64,000 nt of DNA from Swaminathania salitolerans. Lineage in GTDB: Bacteria; Pseudomonadota; Alphaproteobacteria; Acetobacterales; Acetobacteraceae. The position numbers and the translations under genes are program-made. The DNA lies in NCBI RefSeq assembly GCF_007988945.1, contig NZ_BJVC01000002.1, forward strand, positions 434,001-498,000. Direction: 5' to 3'. A model generated the notes under the pieces. The model was not told the DNA's origin. It was given only the letters and a program-made list of their open reading frames with translations, and did no database searches. Below are positions 29,580-38,795 of this stretch, piece by piece (the first letter of the stretch is position 1; each line of letters opens with the position of its first letter).

Positions 29580-29800
29580 GCGCGGCGATCCTTTATGTTG
29601 CGACGATGACGGGTCTTGCGAAATCGCCCGGATGATCCGCCAGTCTTCCCCTTGCGGCAAGCGGGCGGCCACGTTATTTCAGTCCCGGCAATAAAAATAC
29701 CCGCGCTGCCGTTTTTCCATTGCATATCGTGCGCGCTACCGCCTTCACCCAGCCTCGGTGCCCATGGCCCTGCCAAGCCCAGAACGACCGGATCCGATCT

Positions 29801-31651
29801 ATGCCCGCCTATCGCTCCCGCACCACGACCCATGGCCGCAACATGGCCGGCGCACGCGCGCTCTGGCGCGCGACCGGCATGACGGACAGGGATTTCGGCA
29901 AACCCATCATCGCGGTTGCCAATTCCTTCACCCAGTTCGTGCCGGGCCATGTGCATCTCAAGGATATGGGGGCGCTGGTCGGAGGGGCGATCGCCGAGGC
30001 AGGCGGGATCGCGCGCGAGTTCAACACGATCGCGGTGGATGACGGAATCGCCATGGGGCATGGAGGAATGCTCTACAGCCTTCCCTCCCGTGAGCTGATC
30101 GCGGACTCGATCGAGTATATGGTGAACGCGCATTGTGCCGACGCGCTCGTCTGCATCAGCAATTGCGACAAGATCACCCCAGGGATGCTGATGGCGGCGC
30201 TCCGCCTCAATATTCCTGTCGTTTTCGTCTCGGGTGGGCCGATGGAGGCCGGGAAACTCGATGGACCGGGCATCAACCGCAAGCTCGATCTCGTCGATTC
30301 CATGGTCGCTGCGGCAAATCCGAAAGTGACGGATTCCGAGTCCGAGGCGATCGAACGCTCCGCCTGTCCGACCTGCGGATCCTGCTCGGGCATGTTCACG
30401 GCCAACTCGATGAACTGTCTGACCGAGGCCCTCGGTCTCTCGCTCCCGGGCAACGGAAGCCTTCTCGCGACCCATGCCGATCGCCGCGCCCTGTTCCTCG
30501 AGGCCGGGCGCCTCGTGGTGTCGCTCGCCCGACGCTGGTACGAGAACGACGACGTCTCGGCCCTGCCCCGCAGCATCGCCACCAAGGCCGCCTTCGAAAA
30601 TGCGATGACGCTCGATATCGCCATGGGCGGATCGACCAATACGGTACTCCATCTTCTGGCAGCCGCGCGCGAGGCAGGGGTCGATTTCCACATGGCCGAT
30701 ATCGACCGGCTTTCGCGCAAGGTGCCCAATCTGTGCAAGGTCGCTCCTGCCAAGGCGGATGTGCACATGGAGGACGTCCATCGTGCCGGCGGAATTCCCG
30801 CCATCCTGGCCGAGCTCGCCCGATGCGACCTCATCGATCTGGATGTCCCGACCGTCCACGCTCCGACGATGGGAGCGGGACTGGCGAAATGGGACATTCT
30901 CGAAGGGGATGAGGAAGCGAGAACCCGGTTCCTCGCAGCGCCGGGCGGCGTCCGCACGACCGAGGCCTTTTCCCAGTCCAGCCGCTATCTCAGTCTCGAC
31001 ACCGATCGCGAGACCGGCGTTCTGCGCAGGAGAAGCCACGCTTTCTCGCAGGATGGAGGGCTTGCCGTCCTTTACGGCAATCTGGCCGAGGCGGGTGCGA
31101 TCGTGAAAACGGCGGGGGTGGTCGACGCGCTTCTGACCTTCACGGGCCGCGCGCGCGTCTTCGAAAGCCAGGAAGATGCCGTCGCCGGAATTCTCGGCAA
31201 CAAGATCACGGATGGCGATGTCGTGGTGATCCGGTACGAAGGGCCGAAGGGCGGGCCGGGTATGCAGGAAATGCTGTATCCGACCAGCTATCTCAAATCG
31301 AAGAATCTCGCCGAGACCTGCGCACTGATCACCGATGGTCGCTTCTCGGGGGGGAGTTCCGGCCTCTCGATCGGGCATATCTCCCCCGAGGCTGCCGAGG
31401 GTGGTCTCATCGGTCTCATCGAGGATGGCGACCGGATCGAGATCGACATACCGAACCGCGTGCTGCGCGCGCTCGTCGATGATGCCACCCTGGCGGAGCG
31501 GCGCGCCCGCATGGAGGCGCGCGGCGAACGGGCTTGGCTCCCGGACCGCGAACGCGTCGTTTCGCCCGCCTTGCGGGCTTACGGCCTTCTCACCACGAGT
31601 GCGGCCAATGGCGCAGTACGCGATCTTTCGCAGATCGCGCGCAAGGCCTGA
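29801..31651 (+). CDS. ilvD: Dihydroxy-acid dehydratase
   Basis: A 616-residue Fe-S dehydratase in valine, leucine and isoleucine synthesis (dihydroxyisovalerate to ketoisovalerate). The iron-sulfur ligands lie in [10 protein letters not shown] and [17 protein letters not shown]. The C-terminus has [19 protein letters not shown]. The ATG at 29801 gives [21 protein letters not shown], the canonical family start, although the frame is open from 29720. It is divergent from the ester hydrolase and stands apart from other ilv genes. Confidence 0.97.
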   Translation: MPAYRSRTTTHGRNMAGARALWRATGMTDRDFGKPIIAVANSFTQFVPGHVHLKDMGALVGGAIAEAGGIAREFNTIAVDDGIAMGHGGMLYSLPSRELIADSIEYMVNAHCADALVCISNCDKITPGMLMAALRLNIPVVFVSGGPMEAGKLDGPGINRKLDLVDSMVAAANPKVTDSESEAIERSACPTCGSCSGMFTANSMNCLTEALGLSLPGNGSLLATHADRRALFLEAGRLVVSLARRWYENDDVSALPRSIATKAAFENAMTLDIAMGGSTNTVLHLLAAAREAGVDFHMADIDRLSRKVPNLCKVAPAKADVHMEDVHRAGGIPAILAELARCDLIDLDVPTVHAPTMGAGLAKWDILEGDEEARTRFLAAPGGVRTTEAFSQSSRYLSLDTDRETGVLRRRSHAFSQDGGLAVLYGNLAEAGAIVKTAGVVDALLTFTGRARVFESQEDAVAGILGNKITDGDVVVIRYEGPKGGPGMQEMLYPTSYLKSKNLAETCALITDGRFSGGSSGLSIGHISPEAAEGGLIGLIEDGDRIEIDIPNRVLRALVDDATLAERRARMEARGERAWLPDRERVVSPALRAYGLLTTSAANGAVRDLSQIARKA

Positions 31652-31674
31652 TCGACACGCAGTCCTGACCCGGG

Positions 31675-31703
31675 CCGGACATGGCTTCGGGCGCCATGTC
31701 CGG
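31675..31703 (+). terminator. Strong hairpin after ilvD
   Basis: A perfect 11-bp inverted repeat CCGGACATGGC/GCCATGTCCGG with a 7-base loop lies 24 bases after the ilvD stop. There is no T-tract, so it may be a terminator or an mRNA 3'-end stabiliser. Confidence 0.55.
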
Positions 31704-32234
31704 ATGTGCGCGGGTTTGTCCCGCGATGTTCATGATCATGCGTTTGGTCCTGCCCCGTACTCTCCGGGCCGGTCTCCGATCGCCCCCCTTCCCGGCAGGT
31801 TTCGGCCCGGGTGCAGGGGGCAGCCCGGACCGAAAGGGGCCAAAGCGATGTGCCCTGGGGTATCGGCATTCCTCGTCTCGAATGACATATAGACCCGCCT
31901 GACCGACCGGGCGAAGAGACCGGCTTGCGACGCCGATCCCGTGCGATCCCCCGTCGCAGCGACGCGAAGACCCCGGAACCGGAGCAGGCCCGGAAAAAGA
32001 CGGGGAGCGCGTCCCTCTCCTGCCGTTTCTGTATCGGTGTTTACGCCCCCCAAAATGCCGTATTTGTGACGTGTGCCGTGAGAGCGCGCGCATCTCCGTC
32101 AAAGACTCATCATATTCACAAAATGTTCGTTAGATGAAACATCGTGATAGCAAATATTCTTATTTCTATAATGACATGTTTCATCCGATAGCGCGTATCC
32201 GGATGCCACCTTTACCTGAATAGACGGTGGTACG
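31704..32234. other. Intergenic region upstream of the TonB-dependent receptor
   Basis: A 531-base region. The left part is GC-rich with only shadow frames. From about 32040 it becomes AT-rich and must hold the receptor promoter. It contains the inverted repeat at 32133-32185 described separately. No RNA gene is recognised. Confidence 0.5.
32133..32185. promoter_or_regulatory. 10-bp inverted repeat in the receptor promoter region
   Basis: GATGAAACAT at 32133-32142 and its exact complement ATGTTTCATC at 32176-32185 flank 33 bases of very AT-rich sequence, ending 49 bases before the receptor ATG. This is a plausible pair of operator half-sites around a promoter. No known regulator consensus (Fur, PhoB) fits well. 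Confidence 0.45.
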
Positions 32235-34481
32235 ATGTGTCATTCATTTCCCCTTCGGAGAAGTCTTGCCACGAGTTGCATTTTCGGCGCGCTCGTTGCC
32301 ACTGACAGCTTCCGCGCCGCGCGGGCATCCGGAAAAACAGCCGGGAAAAGCGGAGACCGCATCGAGACCATTATCGTGACCTCGGAGCGCAAGACGCAGA
32401 ACGTGCAGAAAATCGCGGGCTCGGTGAGTGTCATAAGCCGGAAGGTGCTGGAGAACCGCAATGTCAACACGGTCTTCGATCTTCAATACATGACGCCTTC
32501 CCTGCAGATACAGCCTTCCTACGGGGGCGGCCAGTTTACCTATACGATCCGCGGTGTCGGTTTCAGTGGCTATTCGTCCAATAACAGCCCGACCGTCGGT
32601 CTCTATATCGACGAAGTGGCAAATCCCGTGCCCTTCGGCACGAACGGTCTCATGTTCGACATGGCCCGGGTCGAGGTTCTCAGAGGGCCGCAGGGAACGC
32701 TTTACGGGCGCAATACGACAGGCGGCGCGATCAACTATATCACCAACCGGCCCGGCACATCCCGGGAGGCGGGGTTTTCCGTTCAGGATGGACGGTTCGG
32801 CGCTGCAACGGTCGATGGCTATCTCTCCGGCCCCGTATCGCGCAGCCTTTCGATGCGCCTGTCGGGTCAGACCCAGCAGGGAGGCGCGTGGCAGTACGAG
32901 CCGGTCCGTCGCAAGCGGCTTGGCGATCTCGATCGCGGCGGCGCGCGGCTCCTCGTCGATTTTCATCCCGATGAAACGACGAGCGTGCTGCTCAACCTTC
33001 ACGGCAGCCGCGATCGGTCCGAAGCCAATGGCGTTCGTCCCTGGTCGCCCATCACGGCGCTCAGCAGCACGAACCCGATACCGGCGCCGACCGACCGCTA
33101 CCGGACCTTCTGGGGGACTTCGTCCTCATTCGCGCGGCAGATCGGAATCGCGCCGGACAGCAAGCCCTTCAGTCATATCGATACGGGGGGCATCAATCTC
33201 AGAGCGCGAAAAACCCTCGGCGGCGTATCCATCGTCAATCTTGCGAGCTTCGATTCGATGCAGCGGGACGAATACGGCAATTACGACGGCTCCTCCCGCG
33301 CCATCGCCGATGTCTCTTTCAGAACCCGGGCGAATGTCGTCTCGGAGGAGCTTCGTTTTTCATCGTCGCGCAAGGATCGCCTGGAGTGGATAGGCGGCTT
33401 CTATTACGCCCATCAATGGCTCAATGACCGGTATCAATCGGGATTCTACGACCTGAACCGGACGAATGGCGACGTGCGCTATACGCAATACGTGAACACC
33501 TATAGCGGTTTCGGCCAGGCGACCTATCACCTCACACCCCGTATCGCCCTCATCGGCGGTATACGGCTCGAACATGAGAGACGATCGCTCGACAGGCTCT
33601 ACGCCCATTACATCGTGAACGATCGCATCACCAATCCGGGGAACCGGGTCGATCACCGGGCCCTGTCCTATACCCTGCCCTCGGCGAGATTCAGTGCGGA
33701 ATATACCCCCTTCCATCAGGACATGCTGTATTTCACCTTCAGCCGGGGCGTGAAATCCGGAGGGTTCACGGTCTATAATACGAATAACGCCGCCGACATG
33801 TCCCGGCCTTTCCGCCCGGAAAAGCTCTATGCCTTCGAAATCGGCAACAAGCTGGTCGTACCGCGCTACGATATGAGACTGAACGTCGATTTCTTCTATT
33901 ACGACTATTTCGACCGTCAGGTTCAGTCCCAGACGGTAAGCCCCCTGAGCGGCGCGATCGGCATCTATGTCAATGCGCCGCGTTCTCACCAATATGGCGG
34001 GGAATACGAGTTCGAGTGGTCTCCGGTCGAGAGACTGCATATCCGTCAGTCGGGCGCTTACGTCACCGGCGCCTATGACGAGTTCACGACCGTAACCCGC
34101 GCCATCAAGGTCAACGGCCTGTGGCAGGGTGTCGTGACCGACGCTGCAGGGCAGCAGATTGCGGTGCCCCGGTTCACGGCGAACGGCTCGGCCGATTATT
34201 CCTGGCCTCTCGGACGCTACGCGCTCATGACGGGGATGGATTTCAGCCTGCGTACCACGCTGAATTTCCTGAACCCGCTCAATCGACTGGCTGGCTACAC
34301 GCTTTGGGGCGGGTATGTCGCATTCGCGCCGCGCAAGGGGCACTGGAAGATCGAGGCCATCGGGCGGAATATCACCGACAAGCGTTACGATGTCACGCGC
34401 GGTCGATTCATCAGCGGTGACAATATAGCACTCGCCGGGATGCCCGCGACCTGGCTTTTGCGTTTCAGAGCCGATCTCTAG
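32235..34481 (+). CDS. TonB-dependent outer membrane receptor
   Basis: A 748-residue outer membrane importer. A signal peptide (about 1-31, ending ARA) is followed by the plug domain (about 44-165: IETIIVTSERKTQNVQKIAGSVSVISRKVL, the TonB-box-like region IETIIVTS, and DMARVEVLRGPQGTLYGRNTTGGAIN). A 22-strand beta barrel follows, ending with aromatic-terminated WLLRFRADL. It is of the general (not siderophore-specific) class. It is followed after 70 bases by a PhoD phosphatase on the same strand, suggesting uptake of a phosphate ester or its product. No Fur box is seen upstream. Confidence 0.92.
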   Translation: MCHSFPLRRSLATSCIFGALVATDSFRAARASGKTAGKSGDRIETIIVTSERKTQNVQKIAGSVSVISRKVLENRNVNTVFDLQYMTPSLQIQPSYGGGQFTYTIRGVGFSGYSSNNSPTVGLYIDEVANPVPFGTNGLMFDMARVEVLRGPQGTLYGRNTTGGAINYITNRPGTSREAGFSVQDGRFGAATVDGYLSGPVSRSLSMRLSGQTQQGGAWQYEPVRRKRLGDLDRGGARLLVDFHPDETTSVLLNLHGSRDRSEANGVRPWSPITALSSTNPIPAPTDRYRTFWGTSSSFARQIGIAPDSKPFSHIDTGGINLRARKTLGGVSIVNLASFDSMQRDEYGNYDGSSRAIADVSFRTRANVVSEELRFSSSRKDRLEWIGGFYYAHQWLNDRYQSGFYDLNRTNGDVRYTQYVNTYSGFGQATYHLTPRIALIGGIRLEHERRSLDRLYAHYIVNDRITNPGNRVDHRALSYTLPSARFSAEYTPFHQDMLYFTFSRGVKSGGFTVYNTNNAADMSRPFRPEKLYAFEIGNKLVVPRYDMRLNVDFFYYDYFDRQVQSQTVSPLSGAIGIYVNAPRSHQYGGEYEFEWSPVERLHIRQSGAYVTGAYDEFTTVTRAIKVNGLWQGVVTDAAGQQIAVPRFTANGSADYSWPLGRYALMTGMDFSLRTTLNFLNPLNRLAGYTLWGGYVAFAPRKGHWKIEAIGRNITDKRYDVTRGRFISGDNIALAGMPATWLLRFRADL

Positions 34482-34551
34482 AGGCAGTCCCGATGCTGAT
34501 CCCCTTCCCCCCCGACGGACCGGATCCGCGGTCCATTGCAGGACGCGCGCC

Positions 34552-36141
34552 ATGATCACCCCCGCCAGACGATCGTTTCTCGTTCTCGGTGCCGCAGGCG
34601 GTCTTGCCGCCCTCGCCCGACCGGCGCTGGTGCGCGCGTCCAGCCTCGCCCATCCCGGGATCGACACATGCTTCCCCTTCGGCGTCGCGAGCGGCGATCC
34701 GGACGGGAACAGCGTCGTTATCTGGACGCGCCTCGGCACGTTGCCGCTTCGTTACCGCGTCTCTCCTGCCCTGCCCGCGACCGTGGACGTGCATTGGGAA
34801 GTCTCCCGCGATCCGCTCATGCGTTCGCCCATCCGTACCGGCCTCGTAACCGCCCGGCGCAGCGAGGGATATTGCGTGAGAGCGGTGGTGGCGCTGCCGC
34901 CGACAGGCGCGCCATACTGGTACCGTTTCAGTGCGGCGGGATGCGCCTCCGCCATCGGTCGGACGATTCTGCTCCCGGCTCCCGAGATCCGGACATCGCG
35001 CCTGCGTATCGCCGTGGCTTCCTGTGCGCATTACGAGTTCGGTCACTATGCAGCCTATGACCGCATTGCGGAGGACTCGCCCGATCTGATCGCATTCCTC
35101 GGCGATTACATCTACGAGCACAATGCCCCGCCCCGACGTGCAGGCGAAACGGTCCGGTCCTATGGCGGTCCGCTGGCCCATACGCTTGAGGATTACCGCT
35201 GGCGCTACGCGATCCAGAAAACGGACCCGGCCCTGCAACGCGCGCATGAAGCAGCGCCCTGGATCAGCATCTGGGACGATCATGAGGTTCTGGACGATTA
35301 CTCCGGCATCTTTTCCTCTGCCCGGACCGAAACACGCACTGCCTTCCTGAGGCGACGGCAGGCCGCCTACCGGGCCTGGTATGAAAACATGCCGGTCAGG
35401 CCCGGGACACGGCTCTCCAACGGTCGGTACCGGATCTATCGCCGAATGTATTTCGGGGATCTCGCATCGATCGACTGTCTGGACGGCAGACAGTACCGCG
35501 CGCAACAGCCCTGCCCCGAAGGGCCGGATGCGGGCGAGGGACATATGGAACCGGATTCGTGCAGCGCCCTGTTCGATCCCGGGCGACAGTTTCTCGGAGC
35601 GAACCAGGAGCGATGGCTCGCACGGAACCTCGCCCGCAAGGGACAGATCTGGTCGATCATCGCGCAGGATCTGATGGTGGCATCGCTGCGCGCGCCGGAT
35701 CGCGCGACAGGGCATTATCGCTACTGGACCGATAGCTGGGACGGCTTCCAGGCGGCGCGCAACAGGCTGACCGATCTTCTGCACGACCTGAAAACACCGA
35801 ACCCGGTGATCTTCAGCGGCGACTATCATGCCCATTTCGCAAGCGAGATCAGGCAGCGCCCGCATGATCCTGCGAGCCCGGTCGTAGCGACGGAGTTTCT
35901 CGGCACGTCCATTACCTCTCCCGGTCCATCCTATGCAGCGATCCGCTCCGTCCTTCCGATCAACCCCGACATCCATTTCTACGACAGCCGCAAGCGTGGC
36001 TATATCCTTGCCGAGTTCACGCGAGACCGTGCCGATATCCGGATGAAGGGTCTGGACGACGTACGCGATCCGGACAGCGCGGCGCGCGACATGGCGCGTT
36101 TCATCGTCGAGCGCGACGCCCCGCGCCTCCTCCCCGGGTAG
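34552..36141 (+). CDS. Tat-exported PhoD-family alkaline phosphatase/phosphodiesterase
   Basis: A 529-residue secreted metallophosphatase. The N-terminus has a Tat signal (Arg6-Arg7-Ser-Phe-Leu, then a hydrophobic segment to about residue 28). The PhoD N-terminal domain begins FPFGVASGDPDGNSVVIWTRL. Catalytic-domain motifs are VASCAHYEFGHYAAYDRIAEDSPDLIAFLGDYIYEH, SIWDDHEVLDDYSG and VIFSGDYHAHFAS. PhoD enzymes carry Fe3+/Ca2+ and cleave phosphate diesters and monoesters. It directly follows a TonB-dependent receptor, so the pair probably harvests organic phosphate. Confidence 0.93.
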   Translation: MITPARRSFLVLGAAGGLAALARPALVRASSLAHPGIDTCFPFGVASGDPDGNSVVIWTRLGTLPLRYRVSPALPATVDVHWEVSRDPLMRSPIRTGLVTARRSEGYCVRAVVALPPTGAPYWYRFSAAGCASAIGRTILLPAPEIRTSRLRIAVASCAHYEFGHYAAYDRIAEDSPDLIAFLGDYIYEHNAPPRRAGETVRSYGGPLAHTLEDYRWRYAIQKTDPALQRAHEAAPWISIWDDHEVLDDYSGIFSSARTETRTAFLRRRQAAYRAWYENMPVRPGTRLSNGRYRIYRRMYFGDLASIDCLDGRQYRAQQPCPEGPDAGEGHMEPDSCSALFDPGRQFLGANQERWLARNLARKGQIWSIIAQDLMVASLRAPDRATGHYRYWTDSWDGFQAARNRLTDLLHDLKTPNPVIFSGDYHAHFASEIRQRPHDPASPVVATEFLGTSITSPGPSYAAIRSVLPINPDIHFYDSRKRGYILAEFTRDRADIRMKGLDDVRDPDSAARDMARFIVERDAPRLLPG

Positions 36142-36221
36142 CGCGACGGAACGATCGCGGAAAATGTGACGGATTAATTCGAGTTGGTGACTTTCTATTT
36201 CATGACGCTCCTGTTAGGAAG

Positions 36222-36245
36222 CTGATGAGAATGATTATCACTAAA
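36222..36245 (+). promoter_or_regulatory. Fur box upstream of the siderophore receptor
   Basis: TGAGAATGATTATCACTAAA with its centre at about 36233 matches the GATAATGATwATCATTATC iron box at most positions. It is about 30 bases upstream of the receptor start, so expression should rise under iron limitation. Confidence 0.85.
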
Positions 36246-36264
36246 AGAAACTCGAGGCGGATCT

Positions 36265-38691
36265 GTGACTGCAAGAATGAGCTTTGCCTGGCATCCCGGG
36301 CTGGGGGGAATCGTGGGATGGTGTTTCCTCGCACTGGCCTCTCCGGTTCAGGCCGGGACGATGACGAAGGGAGCCGGCGCTTCTCCCGCGCAGGACGCCC
36401 CCGCCGCCCGGGGGCATGAGCCCGGGAAACGCAAACGCATCACGACACGGAACAGCCCCCGGAACAGCACCGGGGACCGCGTCGGAGACCGCACCGGGAA
36501 CCACGAAGAATCGCGCGATCGGAGACATGAAACGATCGATGTGCGCGCGCGTGCCTGGGAGAAGGGAAGTTATACCCTTTCCGAGACGCGCAGCTCGACG
36601 GGGCTGCCGCTCAGCCTGCGCGAAACGCCGCAGACGGTCACGGTGATCTCGCGCCAGCTGATGGACGACCAGCAGGTCAACACACTCGATGACGTGCTGG
36701 GGCTGACACCCGGAGTGACGTCCTTTGCCAATGACAATGCCGGTCGCACCACCTACCGGGCACGCGGCTTCGACATCACCAATTACAAGATCGACGGGAT
36801 GCTCATCAATGCGACGACCAGTTTCGGCGGCATAGGCAGCTCGATCAATACCGATCTGTACGAGAACGTACAGATCGTCAGGGGCGCGAACGGATTGCTC
36901 GGAGGAACGGGCGACCCATCCGCGACGATCTATCTCCAGCGCAAGGCGCCCATGAAGGATTTCACCGTCAATGGCCTTCTGCGTCTGGGCAACTGGAACG
37001 AGCGACGGGTCATGGCCGATGTCAACGCTCCCATCACGCGCTCGGGCTCCGTGCGCAGCCGCTATGTGTTCTCATGGGACGATACCGATACGTTCCGCGT
37101 GCGCGAGCACGTCAACAGGCTCGGCGCCCTCGCGAATTACGCCGTCGATTTCTCCCGGCGCGATACCCTGCATTACGGGTTCCAGTACGAACGCACCCGC
37201 AATGACGGCGCGTCCTGGGGCTCCAACGTGCCGATCTGGTTTGCGGATGGCACGCCGGCCAAACTCCCGCGCAGCACCAACCCGGTCGCGAACTGGAGCA
37301 CGACAATGCGCGACCAGTACACCGCCTTCGGCAATTACGATCACAGCTTCGGTGGGGAATGGCATCTCAAGATCGGGTATATGCGCACGGAAGGCAACTC
37401 GATCAGCAGTCTGGGGGTCGCGAAGGTCAATAACGCAGCCAGGAAAACAGGCGGCTATGCCGGTTTCTGGAACGAGGATGGATCGGGTGCCTATCTGAAC
37501 GCGCTCCACGCGGAATATCACGATTCCCGTGACAATGCCGATATCCGGATCGGCGGTCCGTTCCATGCGCTGGGCCACACGCACCAGCTCGTATTCGGCT
37601 TCAGCGGCTACAACGACACATTGACGACCTACAGTTTCAGCCATGCCAATGGCAATTGCAGCATCGCCGGGGTCGTGCCCTTCAATGCCTGTCAGTATCG
37701 TGCCACGGGGCTCCCGATTGCCGACTGGCGCAGCTGGAACGGCGATTATCCCGGCTTCAGGACCCATCGCACGCGGGCCCGTCAGGTGGATGTCACCCGC
37801 AATTACGGGGCCTATGCCTCGGGCCGCTTCGTCCTCGCCAAGGGATTATCGGTCATTCTCGGGGGGCGCGTCAGTACCTATGAGGCCTATAGCGGCAGCT
37901 ATACCCTGGCAAATGTGTATTCCGGTCAGAGCGGAAACGGCCGTCAGAACGGCGTTCTGACACCTTATGCCGGAGCGGTGTACGATCTGACCCGCAATCT
38001 TTCGGTCTATGGCAGCTATACGGATGTCTATACGCCGCAATCCCAGCTGCGCGACGCCAACAACCAGCCGCTTTCTCCCGTCATGGGCAAGAGCTACGAG
38101 ACGGGACTCAAGGGCGCCTTCTATGGGGGACGCCTCAACACCAGTCTCGCATTCTATCTGAACCGGCAGGACAACGTTGCACAGGCCACGGGTGCCTCGA
38201 ACCTCCAGACAGGAGAGGCGATCTATCGATCGATGAACGGGGTCAAGACAGAGGGCGTGGATTTCGACGCGTCAGGAGAAATCCTGCCGGGCTGGAACGT
38301 CCTTTTCGGATACAGCTATCTCAGCGAAGCGGGACTGAGCTATCGTCAGGACCCGCGTCATCTGGTCAGGCTCACGACGACCTATCATTTCCATGGGCGT
38401 CTGAAGAATCTCGTCATCGGTGGCGGAGTATCGAGCCAGACCACGACACAATGGGCGACAAATCCCGGGAGACCGCTCGGAAACGGGAAATACGATTCCT
38501 CGAATCTCAACGTCAACGGATATACACTCGTCAATCTGATGGCCCGTTATCGTCTGATGAAATGGCTCGATCTCACGGGCAACATCACCAATCTTACGAA
38601 CAAGGGCTATGTGCGCCAGGCCGGCTTCTATGACGGCATGATCTACGGGCAGCCGCGCAGCTTCACCTTCACCCTGCGCGGTCATTACTGA
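36265..38691 (+). CDS. TonB-dependent siderophore receptor
   Basis: An 808-residue ferric-siderophore receptor of the FhuE/FpvA/FoxA class. The signal peptide ends near SPVQA (about residue 31). A long Arg/Gly/Asn-rich linker (35-90) precedes the plug. The plug carries LPLSLRETPQTVTVISRQLMDDQQVNTLDDVLGLTPGV and TYRARGFDITNYKIDGM, both typical of siderophore receptors, and IVRGANGLLGGTGDPSATIYLQRKAP. The barrel ends RSFTFTLRGHY. The GTG start at 36265 (alternative ATG at 36277) lies just after a Fur box. No siderophore synthesis genes are nearby, so uptake of a xenosiderophore is possible. Confidence 0.94.
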   Translation: MTARMSFAWHPGLGGIVGWCFLALASPVQAGTMTKGAGASPAQDAPAARGHEPGKRKRITTRNSPRNSTGDRVGDRTGNHEESRDRRHETIDVRARAWEKGSYTLSETRSSTGLPLSLRETPQTVTVISRQLMDDQQVNTLDDVLGLTPGVTSFANDNAGRTTYRARGFDITNYKIDGMLINATTSFGGIGSSINTDLYENVQIVRGANGLLGGTGDPSATIYLQRKAPMKDFTVNGLLRLGNWNERRVMADVNAPITRSGSVRSRYVFSWDDTDTFRVREHVNRLGALANYAVDFSRRDTLHYGFQYERTRNDGASWGSNVPIWFADGTPAKLPRSTNPVANWSTTMRDQYTAFGNYDHSFGGEWHLKIGYMRTEGNSISSLGVAKVNNAARKTGGYAGFWNEDGSGAYLNALHAEYHDSRDNADIRIGGPFHALGHTHQLVFGFSGYNDTLTTYSFSHANGNCSIAGVVPFNACQYRATGLPIADWRSWNGDYPGFRTHRTRARQVDVTRNYGAYASGRFVLAKGLSVILGGRVSTYEAYSGSYTLANVYSGQSGNGRQNGVLTPYAGAVYDLTRNLSVYGSYTDVYTPQSQLRDANNQPLSPVMGKSYETGLKGAFYGGRLNTSLAFYLNRQDNVAQATGASNLQTGEAIYRSMNGVKTEGVDFDASGEILPGWNVLFGYSYLSEAGLSYRQDPRHLVRLTTTYHFHGRLKNLVIGGGVSSQTTTQWATNPGRPLGNGKYDSSNLNVNGYTLVNLMARYRLMKWLDLTGNITNLTNKGYVRQAGFYDGMIYGQPRSFTFTLRGHY

Positions 38692-38707
38692 TTACCTGTC
38701 CGGGCTG

Positions 38708-38755
38708 ATGCCTGTCTGGACTTATGCCTGTCTGGACTTATGCCTGTCTGGCCGT
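38708..38755 (+). repeat. Three tandem copies of a 16-bp repeat
   Basis: ATGCCTGTCTGGACTT is repeated exactly at 38708 and 38724, with a third copy at 38740 that is identical for the first 12 bases and then runs into the left arm of a hairpin. Confidence 0.9.
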
Positions 38756-38781
38756 GCGCAAAAATGCACGCGGCCAGACAG
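38744..38781. terminator. Long hairpin between the siderophore receptor and valS
   Basis: A 10-bp outer stem CTGTCTGGCC/GGCCAGACAG encloses an inner GTGC/GCAC stem with the A-rich loop GCAAAAAT. It lies between convergent genes and probably terminates both. Confidence 0.6.
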
Positions 38782-38795
38782 CGCGCCCGGGATCC

